This document shows, one piece after another, positions 26,501 to 38,399 of a stretch of DNA of 64,000 bases (position 1 is its first letter; every line of letters starts with the position of its first letter). The translations under genes and the position numbers were made by a program. The DNA comes from Acanthosoma haemorrhoidale (taxonomy: Eukaryota; Arthropoda; Insecta; Hemiptera; Acanthosomatidae): the NCBI GenBank assembly GCA_930367205.1, contig OV884011.1, forward strand, positions 38,453,754-38,517,753. The letters run 5' to 3'. The notes under the pieces are model-generated. The model made no database searches, was not told the origin of the DNA, and was given only the letters and a program-made list of their open reading frames with translations.

Positions 26501-27952
26501 ACTTAAGTTATGTACAAAAGATGACAGTACTAACTTCAATAAATTTTGAGCTTCAGCTAAACGTTAAAAATATCAGCCAGAAACCAGATATTTACGTATA
26601 ATTAGTGATTTTGTAAATGATTGACAACAATGTTTGTTCATTTCGAGTCCATACCAATTTGTTTATGTGTGAAGAATGATATGTTAGCATGTTTTATATT
26701 TATATATTTATATAGATTTTTTTTTAACCGGTACATATTACCTGAAATGCAAGTATTCCATAAGCGATTCCAATTGACTCCCAAGTTGGTTTAGGTATTT
26801 CTACGTCTACATTGTGTACAGTAGAAATAGATAACCATGTTAAAAATGATGTAAGGAGAACAACACTTACTGAAGTGAATCCAATGAATCTATTAACAAA
26901 AAGAACAGTAAATTAATCAAATTATACTTTTAAATTATAAAAAGCAATCACACTCACATACATTATACTCACTTCATGTCCTTTGGACTTCCACACCACA
27001 TGATAGGGGAAATAACAAAACCTATTATAATCAACCAGTAACAGTATGAAAAATTTATTTCATACCTCGATAGTTTCAAGCCGATGATTTGGAGGTTCTG
27101 TGAAGCTATAAAGAATAAAAATACTTAAGAAAAAATTACATAACAAGACTAACATAAGTGTATTATATAATTGCAACAGTACCTATCAACAAGTCAGGAA
27201 TACTTGCTCCGAAAATTGACAGATCAAGAATAAACTTCACATAATTACTTGTTCTCTTCCCAAAGGCCAATTCTACAATTGCACCATATGGACATCTACC
27301 AGACAAACAGACATATTGTATTTTTTAATATGCACTAGAATAATTAAATAAATGATTATAGAAAATAATTTTTTTTAAAGGTTTTTAATTTATAGTGCTT
27401 AGATTCTCATTACCTTTTTTTAGAAGTAATACTTTCTTCTAGCTTTTCACCAATGATCCAACAACGTCCAAGCAGTATTGCTGTATAGATTTCAGTTGCA
27501 AACACGATAAATGCCAATGGTAAACCTAACCATCCTAATATTAAAGAAAATCAATCAAACCATTATAAATAAATAAGGAACTTAAATTTAAAAACTATTG
27601 CATTGAATTATGCGATTAAAATCAAAGAATCTATTGAAAAGAGTGTAGGAGAAATTCAATCTAATAGCAATAGATAGTCGAACAAAAAGTAAATTTATAC
27701 TAATTAACTAAATTAATACTAACGTGCTCTGTACATAATGGAAAGAGTCCAGCTCATTTTTGCTTACATGATTTAAATACTAGAATGAGTACATTTTGTT
27801 TGTTACTCACCACAATCTATTATGGCTCTAGGCAATGCGATGACAGGAAACAGTCCGACCATGTCAACAATACAAAAAGTAGCAAATTTCAACGATAAAT
27901 ATGAATTACCAGATTCATGATTTTGATTACTGAACAGTAGCAAATCAGTCAT
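17588..27952 (-). CDS. Amino acid/auxin permease family (Aa_trans) transporter
   Basis: Eight coding exons, in order: 27952-27811, 27534-27414, 27295-27183, 27105-26973, 26889-26742, 26122-26035, 25292-25086, 17991-17588. All introns are GT-AG and the phases close exactly, giving 1,356 nt and 451 residues. The start ATG at 27952 is the first after an in-frame stop. The protein is a multi-pass transporter of the SLC32/36/38 superfamily: TM1 carries LKFATFCIVDMVGLFPVIALPRAI-type sequence, a later loop has SQNLQIIGLKLSRYEINFSYC and WCGSPKDMK, the middle has AYGILAFQFDIHPMLLSVQMDMK, and the C-terminal half has AEAVPRIELLMGLIGGALTG. These are typical of animal Aa_trans proteins related to vesicular and lysosomal amino acid carriers. 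Substrate and membrane cannot be told from sequence. The last intron is over 7 kb while the rest are short. Confidence 0.88.
17992..25085 (-). other. Large intron 7 of the transporter gene
   Basis: A 7.1-kb intron with donor at 25085-25084 (GTAAG) and acceptor TTGCTCTTGCAG just above 17991. It contains anonymous AT-rich sequence, a repeat near 18060-18110 related to one at 38114-38155, and a GC-richer patch at about 22890-23240 that may be old transposon DNA. Open frames inside it, on either strand, match nothing known and are not called. Confidence 0.7.
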
Positions 27953-29184
27953 TTTCCTATTAGTCGTTTCTAAATTTTCTTTTACCACTCACAAATGATT
28001 TATTTATTTTTTTAAATACATCTAATCATGACCTATTCCATCGATGGACAACCTCTTTCTGTTTCAAATGCTAAGACCACAAAAGGTGTTACATAATTTC
28101 AAAGGCAGGAGTAATTTGATCTAATGGAAACCCTAGATGGGTCCAATATACAAGCGGCTGAGCTAGTGGCATATTTATTACCATATTTTTTATTTGTTAA
28201 CTTATTAATGGAATACTTCTGGAACTGGAATACTTTATGGAACAATATATATTTGTTTCTGTTTTAAAAATCTCAACACATGGGTCACTTAATGATAGCT
28301 ATAACTAAACAGACTATTCAAAAAGAATTATTGAAGTATAAAAGAGTCTTGAATCCAAATTGTAAAAACGAATTTCACATCAAACTGAAACTGATGATCA
28401 AAGTCAACCCAACACATTGCCCCAACTTCAATTGGATCTACCATCCAAAATATCATGGCACCACACAGGAACACAGATTATAATAACAGTTTTAAGTTTT
28501 TTTTTAAATTACAGGCATCTAAAGTCCCAGGACTTACTACATATTATTATTCAAGAAGTTAAGATCTGTAATTTGATTTTATTCATTAATTATTGACACT
28601 TTGGTTTCTATAGAGTATTTTTTATGTTGTCATCTTATCAAATGGAATCTCAATCTAAAATGTTATGTCTCTAGGTTGAACAGGGGACTCACAATCGCTT
28701 GAGCAGACAGACAGAACCCTTACATAAAAAAATCTTTTGTTTTTGAAAAGACCTACGAAAACCCTAAAAATAATACAATAAAAGACAAGCACTTTTCTGC
28801 CACATTTGTCATCTCAATAAAAGAGGGTGAATGTTGGTTTGTTAATGCAATCGCCCTTAGGCAAACTGAATTTAATACATACTCTAATCATAGAACAATA
28901 CCACATTAACAGTCTACCTTAATTTATTTGTAAAAAAAAAAAAATATTTAATACTTATTGATTAATATAAACTAGATAATTCAATAATTACTTTCCATAA
29001 AAATAACTTATTTATAAATAAGAAACTGATGAATAAACTTATAATATATATAGCAACTTGTAAAAATGCTTGATGTATAATGTAATCTATTCATTCTTCA
29101 TTTTGTCTGTACTGTTAGTTTACTATCTACTTAACAGAGTAAATAGAAAACTAACCAAAGCACCAAATAATACCTGGTTTCCTG

Positions 29185-29360
29185 ATAATTGATTGCATTT
29201 ATATTTTTTTGGAAGAAACAAAATTACCACTAAAACACCTATAAAATGAGAGCAACATAATTATAGACAGATATCGCATTAATGTAATATGAATGAGAAA
29301 TGATCATTTAATATTTGGAAATAGAATAACATAAAAGTCGATCTAATAACTTTGTACAAC
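29185..29360 (+). repeat. Diverged direct duplication A, copy 1
   Basis: Aligns with 32243-32430: shared blocks include ACACCTATMAAATGAGAG, CATAATTAYAGAYAGATATC and ATTAATGTAATATGA in the same order and spacing. No coding capacity. Confidence 0.75.
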
Positions 29361-30279
29361 AAAATTAAATGGGTCCTGGTTACCTGTCCCAAGTTGTTGG
29401 GACATTGATGATGTTAATCTCTGCACAAATGCTTCAACTCATTTATATACTCACCAATTACTACCAGCTATCAATGAACTCACTCACAGTTTCCTATTTT
29501 AGTTTCAAATTTTAACTAAGTGCAGCATTCTAATTATTTTCAAAAACTTCTCTGCTCTCTCTCAACTTTTGTGAAAAAAATATTATTATTTTCAGGGGAA
29601 TCACCCTATTTTGTTGATACATACTTTACTTATAAATAAACATAAAACAAAAATAGATGTTACAGCTAGAAACACACAAGACTCTTGTGAAAATACTTAA
29701 TTTATTAAGTTTATTACTCCTTTCTCATTATTCATATCTCTGTATTTGGTTTGTCTGTACCAGAGCTAGTTATTTTTCTCAATTCTCAACAGAGATACCT
29801 ACTATGGTAACACTACTATGATACTATGTAGTATGGTAACATGCACTGGTACTATGCATAATACTTAAGGAATAACAAATGTAATTTTTTTTTGTATATG
29901 CAAATAAGAGATTCTTGTTGTTAACTAATATTTTTTTACTGACCTGTTACACATCAATTGTTTTGTAAAATTAATATACAATTTAAAATTATTTCCTCAA
30001 ATATATTTTTCTATAGATTCAACTCTTATCTAATTTTTATTTTAAAATATATTAATTTTTCAAGGAAATCACCTTATTTTATTTATAGTTTTTTTGTAAA
30101 TAACATTATGATTCCAAATAACTGATTCATCTTGTAAATTGAATAAATGCAAAGCGGTAGGAAATCCAAAATTCCTTTATTCAGTTTCATTGATTTTTTT
30201 TCAATCCTAAGAATTCTTTTATCATAATAAATTTAAAGTTTGTTAGTCTTGTTATACATTAATGGTTCTATAAAACTGA

Positions 30280-30420
30280 TTATAATTTATTTTTTAAATA
30301 AATCAATGACATTTTTTAAACATAATTTTGCATGACTGTACAGCTAAAGTTTTTACAAGACTACAAAAAATTATGTTCATTCATATGTTATTAATCATAC
30401 TTCAAATGATTAATGTAATA
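30280..30420 (+). repeat. Diverged direct duplication B, copy 1
   Basis: Aligns with 32615-32760: shared blocks include AATGACATTTTTT, TTTTGCATGAMTGTACA and ATTAATGTAATATA. With duplication A this shows that a segment of the region was copied and then partly deleted. Confidence 0.72.
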
Positions 30421-30995
30421 TAGTTAAAAAGTTTAACCCAAACACTATTCCAGATATCTGAGTATGATTCTCACCAACTTCCTTCTATCCCCAATATATT
30501 TCATATAAAATTAGAAGCATTATTACATAGATACATTAACAGAAGTGCTTTTAAGTTTGAAGACATGAAAAATCACTATTATATAGCCATAATACTGCAT
30601 AAATCATTATATAGAAATATAATTTAATTTAAACCATCGAAAACTTTAAAGCAGTTATTAAAATTGTTTTTGCAGCCCTGATAAACACAGTTGCATAAAA
30701 GCTTCATCTGCTAAACATGACAATCCCATCAAAAATAATAAGGAGTCATTTATTATTAAATTACTTGGTAATTACATTTTCTTTTCATTACATTGTGTAG
30801 TATTTTAAATTAAACATCTTAATGCTCTGATTAATTATGTGTTGCAATTTAAGTGGACTATAAATAGCCAACTCACTTGCCAAATCGATTAACTTCATAA
30901 AACAGAAAGTAGAGAAATGTGATGAAATAATATACATTGGTTTTTAAAATACTGTTTGAAGTAACAATTAAAAAAATATTGTAGAATGGATAAAT

Positions 30996-31505
30996 ACAGG
31001 TGCATATCTGATACATAGAACTGCGACCAGAATAAAGAGAAGATGAATGTGTTAAAATTTATTCCTCTTATTAAGCATAATCATCACAAAAAAAATCAGA
31101 ACAAATCGATTCTTCAAAACTTTCATCTAAACACATAAATGAGAAAGATAGAATAGCCTTGGAGTAATTTTTAATAGATTTGGCAAGTGGAAAAAAGTAT
31201 TAACATCAAAATCAGTCTTCAAATTGTATTTTTTACAGCAAAAAAAGTTGATTATTCTATATTTATTTAAATATTTTTTACAAATATGAAAAATAACTGT
31301 TCTCTACCAATATATAATTATTTTTTATTAATTCATCAGAAATACAAATGATGCCTTCTTCATCAGCTGTATTTGGGGTATCATTAAATCAATTTGTTCT
31401 TAGGTTTTTGTAGTAATTATGCTTAATAAGAGGAATGAATTTTAACCATCCATCTTCTCTTTATTCAGGTCACAGTTCTACATATCGGATATGCAAAGGC
31501 TGGTC
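30996..31505. repeat. Foldback / MITE-like element with long inverted arms
   Basis: The left arm (about 30996-31110) and right arm (about 31390-31505) are inverted copies of each other over roughly 115 bp. Shared blocks are TGCATATC, TAGAACTG, AATAAAGAGAAGATG and ATTCCTCTTATTAAGCATAAT. About 280 bp of unrelated AT-rich DNA separates them. Both outer ends carry CAG-type termini. No ORF is inside, so this is a non-autonomous DNA element or foldback; the superfamily and target duplication are unclear. Confidence 0.72.
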
Positions 31506-32242
31506 TACATTTTTCAGACCAAGTGGTCTACCTGCTCCAGATTTTCCAAAATAAATTCAACCAACCAACCTGATGAATTTATTTTACTTTTAGTCTGATG
31601 AAACTGGACATAACAATTTACCATTATCATTAAGAACTTGCTGCTGCATATGAATTACATCATTGCAACGATATACATTATAGTACGGAATAAATCAGAA
31701 CATCTTCTGAAATAAATTACTTTTTAACCGAGGGCCAACAAAATTTTGTTATTAAATAGTGGTAATCCTTATTATTAGGAAAAATTATTATGAATATAAA
31801 ATGTTGACTCAATCAAGTTAAATTTTTAAAAATTCTAAAAAGTGGAGTTAATTGGTTTGACCTGTGAACAGCTCAATTATAAAAACTATTATTAAAAATG
31901 GACTCACAACTTTTTTCAGCTGTAATGAATCTTTTAACTGTATAAGTGAAACGACTTGAATTTTTTAAGTTCTGAATGGAAGAATTCAATTGAGTTGAGT
32001 TTCTAACCAAGTACTAACATGTGAACTTATTGTTTGTTAATTTAAATCGTTTTAAGTTCTACCATTCAGTAAAAAAGTAAGTATGTCAGCATTTCTAATA
32101 GCAGTAGCAGTGGGCCCTTAAACCCATGTCATAATTGAGTAGGTGTATTTGTGAAAACGAGGAAAATTTTCCTATTTGTGTTTAACACTTTATTTACTTG
32201 ATGAAGGTAGTAGGATAATAAAGAAACATTTTAATTTTTAAT

Positions 32243-32430
32243 TGATTTTATTTATAGTTTTTTGGAGAAAAAAAAATAATAACCACTGTAACACCTATCA
32301 AATGAGAGAAACATAATTACAGATAGATATCATATTAATGTAATATGATTTAAAAATGAGCATTTACTAATTTAAAGTAAAATAATATAACTAGCAGAAA
32401 AAAGTCAATTCAATAACTGTAAAAAAATAA
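32243..32430 (+). repeat. Diverged direct duplication A, copy 2
   Basis: Partner of 29185-29360; see that entry for the shared blocks. Confidence 0.75.
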
Positions 32431-32614
32431 TAGTAAAACAAGACAAGGTAGGTATATGATTAATACAGCACATTTCAATTAAACAAAATAATTAATAATC
32501 AACACTATTCTAATTAACCATTATTTTAAAACAGAACAAATTAAAATAGTTAATTATTTTAAAAGGAAATTTTGTTTTTAGCAAATAAATGAATCGATAA
32601 AATTTATTGATTAT

Positions 32615-32760
32615 AATTTTTTTTTTTTTATAATAAATAAATGACATTTTTTTAACAAAATTTTGCATGAATGTACAACAAAAGTTTTTTCAAAACTACA
32701 AAAATTGTGTACCTTCTTCATACAATATAATTAAGAATTAATTAATGTAATATAATTTAA
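32615..32760 (+). repeat. Diverged direct duplication B, copy 2
   Basis: Partner of 30280-30420. Here A and B copies lie within 200 bp of each other, whereas in the first set they are over 900 bp apart, so the second set has lost, or the first has gained, intervening DNA. Confidence 0.72.
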
Positions 32761-33115
32761 ACCATCAAAAACTTATTTAGCTAGATGTCTTATGTCATCA
32801 AAAACACACAATAAAACCAGTTTTATTTGTAATTAAATAAATTCCAACATAATACAGTCTTATCTTAAACTCAAAAAAAGTATTTATGGGATGTCATTAC
32901 TAGAATAACAAGAATCATGTACAAAAATTCATGCTTTTGAACAAAAATATTTTAATTACCAACGTTATCATTCTTACTTTATCAATATATTTTGTATTTT
33001 TTAAATTAAACTGTTGAAACACTTAGGATCAGAGCCAATCACTAACAATTAGCTGTCATAGTTCAGATATTTTCTAAACTTGACACATTATCTATCAGGA
33101 ATGTTTGAACCATTG

Positions 33116-33655
33116 TTACATACCAGAAATAGTATATTCACTCGGAAACTTAAATAGGCTCTGTCCCGTCGAAGCAATATTTGGAAGCAATCCCGAATTT
33201 GGAATGATGTTGTAAGACAACGTTAATACAACATGAGAGTTGTTGCGGAGTCCATTACCATCATCCCAGAAATAATACTTGGGGTTGGAACTCTTGAAAT
33301 CGAAGTTGGCAGTATCTCCTCTCAGGATGATCTTATCCCAGAGGACAACCTGGCTGAGAGCATTCTTCTCAGAGGCGTACTCAGCAGTAAGATATAGGAA
33401 CAACTGTTTAACGTTCCAGTTGAAAACACTAGTAAGATTTGACTTCAAATCAAAAGTGAGGAATCCAAGATCGCAAACCTCTCGAGAAGCACTGTAGTCG
33501 GGCACATTCTTAACTACTACTTTGATGGTGTTTATCGTGGCATTACTCCTGTAATCGACGAATACGGTGGACAGAAAGCATAGGAAGGTGAGACCTGCCA
33601 AGAGGCTCAAAGTGTATGCTGCTAGAGCATTCCCCCGGTTCAGTAGAGAATGCAT
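33116..33655 (-). CDS. Spcs3: Signal peptidase complex subunit 3 (SPC22/23)
   Basis: A 179-residue type II membrane protein of the endoplasmic reticulum. It is the accessory subunit that supports the catalytic signal peptidase in cutting signal peptides from secretory proteins. The N-terminus MHSLLNRGNALAAYTLSLLAG runs into one signal-anchor helix (about residues 12-33), followed by the lumenal domain. Family hallmarks are DLGFLTFDLKSNL, FNWNVKQLFLYLTAEY, NALSQVVLWDKIILRGD and YFWDDGNGL. An N-glycosylation sequon NNS sits just before VVLTLSYNIIPNSG, near the glycosylated site in vertebrate homologues. Length fits the family (about 180). The coding region is in one exon, but TCTG/GTATGT at the end (donor 33123-33122) could splice away the last codons, so the final one or two residues are uncertain. 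A TTTTTTCAG acceptor at 33713-33712 implies a 5' UTR intron. Confidence 0.93.
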   Translation of the reverse strand: MHSLLNRGNALAAYTLSLLAGLTFLCFLSTVFVDYRSNATINTIKVVVKNVPDYSASREVCDLGFLTFDLKSNLTSVFNWNVKQLFLYLTAEYASEKNALSQVVLWDKIILRGDTANFDFKSSNPKYYFWDDGNGLRNNSHVVLTLSYNIIPNSGLLPNIASTGQSLFKFPSEYTISGM

Positions 33656-33719
33656 TTCCCTCGATAAAGCTTAATTATTAATTCTCATCAATTGATGCAG
33701 CTACAATAAACCTGAAAAA

Positions 33720-35595
33720 AAAAAAATTAACTTTCATTGTAATCGAAGTCATGTTAACTTTAATACATAAAACTTTTACACAATATATTTCGTACTGAAT
33801 CTTAGGCAAATGAGAAATTTATTGATACGACACTTCACTGAAATATACATTTAAAATTAAAATCTAAATCATGGACATACTTAACAGAGTTGCCTTTCTG
33901 TTGGACTTGTGGCAGTAGGACCAGAGCAGGTTAGCTCAAACAACTAATCGATGTTATGAGAAAATGAATAATTAACTTTTTTAAAGTCACTAATCAGTGC
34001 TTATTAACCATATTTTACCAACCTTTTATTCCAAGAAAATTACTCAAAATAAATTTTGGGCAGCAAGACAAAATTTAGGTGGTTTTGAGAATTTGATATA
34101 ATTTCAACGATCTATCGATTTTGATAACGACACGTAGCACTTTGGTTTGACAAGGTGTTGGAACTTTTAGAACCTCCCCGTTCAATTGCTAATCTCCACC
34201 AATCACACAAAATATTTTTCAGAATAATAATTAGTTTAATCTATTTACGATTCTGAGTCATTTGTCATTTGATTAATCAAAGTATGGGTGTCAGCAGTAT
34301 TATATTTAATAAATAAACAATTTACTTAAGGACTTCACATTAATACTTAATTCATACAGCCATGAGTAATCTATCATGTGATTAAAGTTTTGTTGAACTA
34401 AATACAAGATCAGACATAATATGTTATTAATTAATCATTTTTATAGGGCTGATATTTAGCATCAATGCTTTACAAGGAAAAGAACATTCCTTTAAAAACT
34501 TCAGAAACATCTTGCAATCACTAGGACATGATGCACACTTACATAGTATGTCCAATCATCCAAAAACAAATGTGATAACAATTCAACAGTTTTTTCATTA
34601 ACCAAATAGGATGCCCAAATCAATGTCATTCAATTACTACTAAATGTTATATGCCTCCATTAATAACTTGTCATCTTTTAATATATTTTTTAACACTTTT
34701 GTGAAATGACAACATGATTTCAGAAAACTGAACTCTTCAAGGTCTTACTCAATTTGAGTTTATCATTTAAAGAAAAGATGATTGATCTTCGGCTGTTATA
34801 CAATACTTTTCAATATGACAGTTTTCCACAATCCCAAAAATAATTTGTCATTTTCCTAAATTATGCCTACTATTACAAACAATGATGCATCCGTCCTTTT
34901 GGGTTCATTAGTTCAAGTATCAGACTTGCTGTGCCTTTAGTGGTTCAAATCCCCCACCTTTTTACTATTTTTTTTTTACTTTGACTAAGAATTATTAAAC
35001 CAGAGCTATTACTGACTACAACTAGTTATTATCGATATAATGTAATCCTCATTCCTAAATAAGCATAAATGGCGCGAGATCATACGTAGTCACTTTTTCG
35101 TAAGCTAAAATATTAAAAACAATTTAAACTATGAAATTAACATAATTACTTCTGATACTGTTGAGAAAACAAGTCATTTGATACTACTGGTAGATTAGTG
35201 ATACACCTCACGTAAATAGTTTTAGTTTGTCCATTGTTCGATTAGCATCAAATCAATGTCATTAGCATAAAACATTAAATTAAATGTATAATAATTTAAC
35301 AGCTTTATTGATTAAAATTAATAATATGAAGCTATTTTCCACTTCTCTATTATATAAGCTGTTTTCTAGTTGTAAAGTACAATACACTCCAAAAGGACAA
35401 AAAACAATGAGCAGACATGCTTATGTTCTTATCTCCTATATGTTTGCTGGTGTTCTATGTCAAATTTGAAAGTATTTATTAAAATTAATTAAGAGGAAAA
35501 GTTGGTTAGATAATATACATGTGCAGAAATTATTTTATAATTATGGGTATTAATCTAATGTGAAATATCTAATTAGAACAATATTTTGTTTGCAG
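33720..35595. other. Intergenic, likely 5' flank of SPCS3
   Basis: A non-coding first exon of SPCS3 may end at a GTATGT donor near 33880 on the minus strand; this is an inference from one splice motif. Otherwise AT-rich with a tRNA-like SINE. No gene recognised. Confidence 0.4.
34886..34958 (+). repeat. tRNA-derived SINE or tRNA pseudogene
   Basis: A perfect-looking B box GGTTCAAATCC at 34942-34952 is preceded about 30 bases upstream by an A-box-like TTAGTTCAAGTATC. The acceptor-stem ends do not pair, so it is not a functional tRNA. A T-rich run follows. Confidence 0.45.
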
Positions 35596-35772
35596 AAGAA
35601 AAGTACAACACTGAGGAGTGAAGGAAAAGTGGTAAACCAAGAAGGGTGAGGACTACATTTAGCTCCAGCCAGCTCGAGGCCCTGGAGAAGGTCTTGGAGA
35701 GAACTCACTACCCAGAAGCCTTCAAGGGAGGAATTTGCCAGGTGGGTCAGCCTATCCGAGGCTAGGGTCAAG
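35596..35772 (+). pseudogene. Broken paired-related (Prrx-like) homeobox exon
   Basis: In frame from 35637 the sequence reads [19 protein letters not shown], then [11 protein letters not shown] shift of two missing bases follows at 35724, then [16 protein letters not shown], ending at a GTAAC donor. This is homeodomain positions 2 to 46, closest by memory to Prrx1/2 and Drosophila CG9876 (RTTF-SSQL-ALE-VFERTHYP-AF-RE). The exon ends at position 46/47, the intron site used by many paired-class homeobox genes, so this is genomic rather than a processed copy. Damage: the frameshift, an in-frame TGA at 35619-35621 upstream, and changes at core sites (L20 for F, F34 for L, K46 for Q). No WFQNRRAK exon was found downstream. 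A decayed duplicate is likeliest; a sequencing error could explain the frameshift but not the substitutions. Confidence 0.75.
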
Positions 35773-38057
35773 GTAACAGCTTTCACTACTTATCATTAAC
35801 TCCTAAGTGTGATGAATTATTATTTAGTTTTCTATGCGAGGTAGATGAAGATACATAAGAAAATATTTTTCTAATAGTGTACTGTGTTGTCTTATGGCAA
35901 GTCTAATGTGCAGACCGAGTATAAAACAGGATCTTATGAAGCTTTCCTGAAGGACTCCCACATTTATTGGAATTTGAGTCTAAAAATTTGTGCGGGACTA
36001 GGGACAATTTATTCCTTAAAAAGGAATGTCACACTGAGAAAAGAGTGATGGTAGATGATAATTTTATTTTATATAAGCCTTGGATCAAATGATTGTGATA
36101 CAACTCGAAATGCTTTGTTCCAATATTACAAATCTTTTCAAAGCTAGTGGCAAATTCAACAACCAACTTATGGTGCTGGTGAATAGTAGAGAAGTTTCAT
36201 CAAAATTCAAAACTAAATATTCATCTCTACATTTAAAATTGCAAGGACATTTTTAATCTTTCCTGATATCTTCTTTCTTCAGTACCTTACATTAGTTTCT
36301 CCAAAGTGCAGTATTAATATAAATATTATGAACGCAGCTTATATTAAGTGTTTATATCTAGCTAAGCCTTCACCAATGGAATTGTTGGACTTTTACTACC
36401 TCTTAGCACAAACTTCCTCTGGAAAACTCAGAACTGCATTTCAACAATCCTGATCTCCTTGTACAATCTTCTTGTTATGACTCTACATCCAACTGAAAAT
36501 TTACCTCACACAACACTGACTTAAAACCTATAAAATGTAGGAAAATTTGTTTCACGCCTCAGCATGCTAAGTGTAATTTCATCCACTTTAAACCCGTTGA
36601 AGAAAAATATAGTAACACATAGACAGCCAACATTTTTTTATCTGATAGTACATAGAAATATAAGTTTAAAAAAAAAACAGCCCATGAAAGCTTATACTTT
36701 GTATTTAAATATAAACATCAATGTATCATAATTCGTCCAATTACATCAATGAATACATTATTGATTCTTAATTCAATCTGCAGCTGTAAAAATATTTCAC
36801 CAAAAGTAAATTTGATCTTCAATTTGTTTATCGGCAATGAATATGTATGTGTATGTGTTTGAACAAGATAAAAATCAGGAAGGGAACTCAAAATGGGTTG
36901 TTCATAACTCGCACATCAATATAAGTAGTCCTACTCGTCAGAAGTATGGTTTAAACCTCTGGACTGCCGCTAAGGCGGACCTGGCTACCGTAAAGATTGT
37001 TTTTTCAAGGGTCTGGTTTTCACCCAACCTCATAAAGGAAAATGAGTTGCTAATTGAATAAATAATTAGCCAATATAATCTAGTTCAATAGAACCAGTCC
37101 GTCAAGTACAACATCAACCTCCGTTGACCTTGACATTGTTGTCTTTGTGAGATGTTGCGCTACCAATTTTTTTTTTTTATTCTACTCTATACTTAGGAGT
37201 AGTAAATTAGTCCGTGCTAGTAATATGAAAATAATTGTTGTTTTATGCAAAACAATTAGTTGAAAAGAGTATCATAGAGAATTTGTCTAAATATCAAGGA
37301 GAGTTTTTATAATCGGAGACATCTAATTTTGCCTAGTATAATTATTTTCTTATGTATATAATTTACTGACCATCATGTAGACATCAATGAAATAATGAGA
37401 AATAAAAAAGGACGAATTATTTTTTGAGTCCTTGTAACCTGCCAAGACTGGCTCCTCCCACTCCATGCAGCTTGCCTTCCAGTGTTGGAACCTTCCGTTT
37501 CAGGCCTCACGATCCTCATTATCCAGCTCACATTTAATAATTTTATGTTTTGTAATGTAACTTGTAAATAATTCTAATTAGTTTATTAAAATTTAAATAG
37601 TGTAGAATTAAGTCTCTTCAAATATATACTATCATATATCATGTTAATTGTAATTGTTCTATTCTAGATAAAAAACGTTTTTGGTCTGGTTTGTAAATTT
37701 TCACTGTAAATTGATTTTGGTTTATTTATAATAAAATATGCGTAGATGGAAAAAAAAATTGTTGAATATATTTTGGATAACTAATAAATTAAAATAAAAG
37801 TTTAGTATGCTTTTTTAGTTTTGTTCTTGATTATGAACATTTTGTACATTCTCTAGATGTTTAACCTCAGCTTAATCTGTAAAGAATCAGACATACCTAT
37901 CGATAAAATCATCATATCAGTAAAACCTTGTTACATTATCATAAATTCACCGCAGAATGAATCCTTCAATGAACTGTGATGTAGGACATGCATATAACCA
38001 ATATAAAAGGTGTCTGTTTACTTGTTGTTTATAATTTCTCTTTAGTCTCCAGGACTA

Positions 38058-38093
<36 letters not shown>

Positions 38094-38399
38094 GGATTTG
38101 TATTTATTACAGCATAACTCTGGAATGTTTGGAGCAATTTACAGCAGAATTGGTCATGAACCCATCAAAACCTATCAAAATAACAGTACCGACCTATATT
38201 TATGTTGAGGCCCTGTTTTTAGGAGTTCGCTAAGCTGAGTGGATTGGTGACAGTCCCGATGGTATTTAAGCCAGAGTTTACAACTTGCTGGAAGTTTGTA
38301 GATATGAAAAGAACTCTTTAGAGCCTTCTGGACATTTTTTGGGCCGTCCCTGTCACTGGGGTGCTCGTGCAGTATGTCGTTTGAACTTTCTTAATAATG
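35773..38399. other. Non-coding stretch, no gene recognised
   Basis: AT-rich. The third helix of a homeodomain was sought here and not found; a TCTGGTTTTC string at 37013 after a CAG-less acceptor is not convincing. A TA run lies at about 38059-38090, and the block 38114-38155 is related to 18067-18110 in the transporter intron. Confidence 0.5.

Larger units (their letters stand above)
27953..33115. other. Intergenic region between transporter and SPCS3
   Basis: Very AT-rich. It holds the diverged local duplications and the foldback element listed separately. Since both flanking genes are on the minus strand, the 5' UTR and promoter of the transporter and the 3' UTR of SPCS3 must lie here; I could not place either. 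No further gene was recognised. Confidence 0.6.

Noticed and set aside
27953..27988. Extension of the transporter start upstream to a GTG codon
   Set aside because: GTG initiation is not expected in a nuclear gene, and the in-frame stop just upstream plus a good ATG at 27952 make the shorter start preferable.
36837..37061. ORF with RVWFSPNLI that superficially resembles the homeodomain third helix downstream of the Prrx-like exon
   Set aside because: Only VWF matches; the NRRAK residues are absent and the upstream part of the frame is unrelated.
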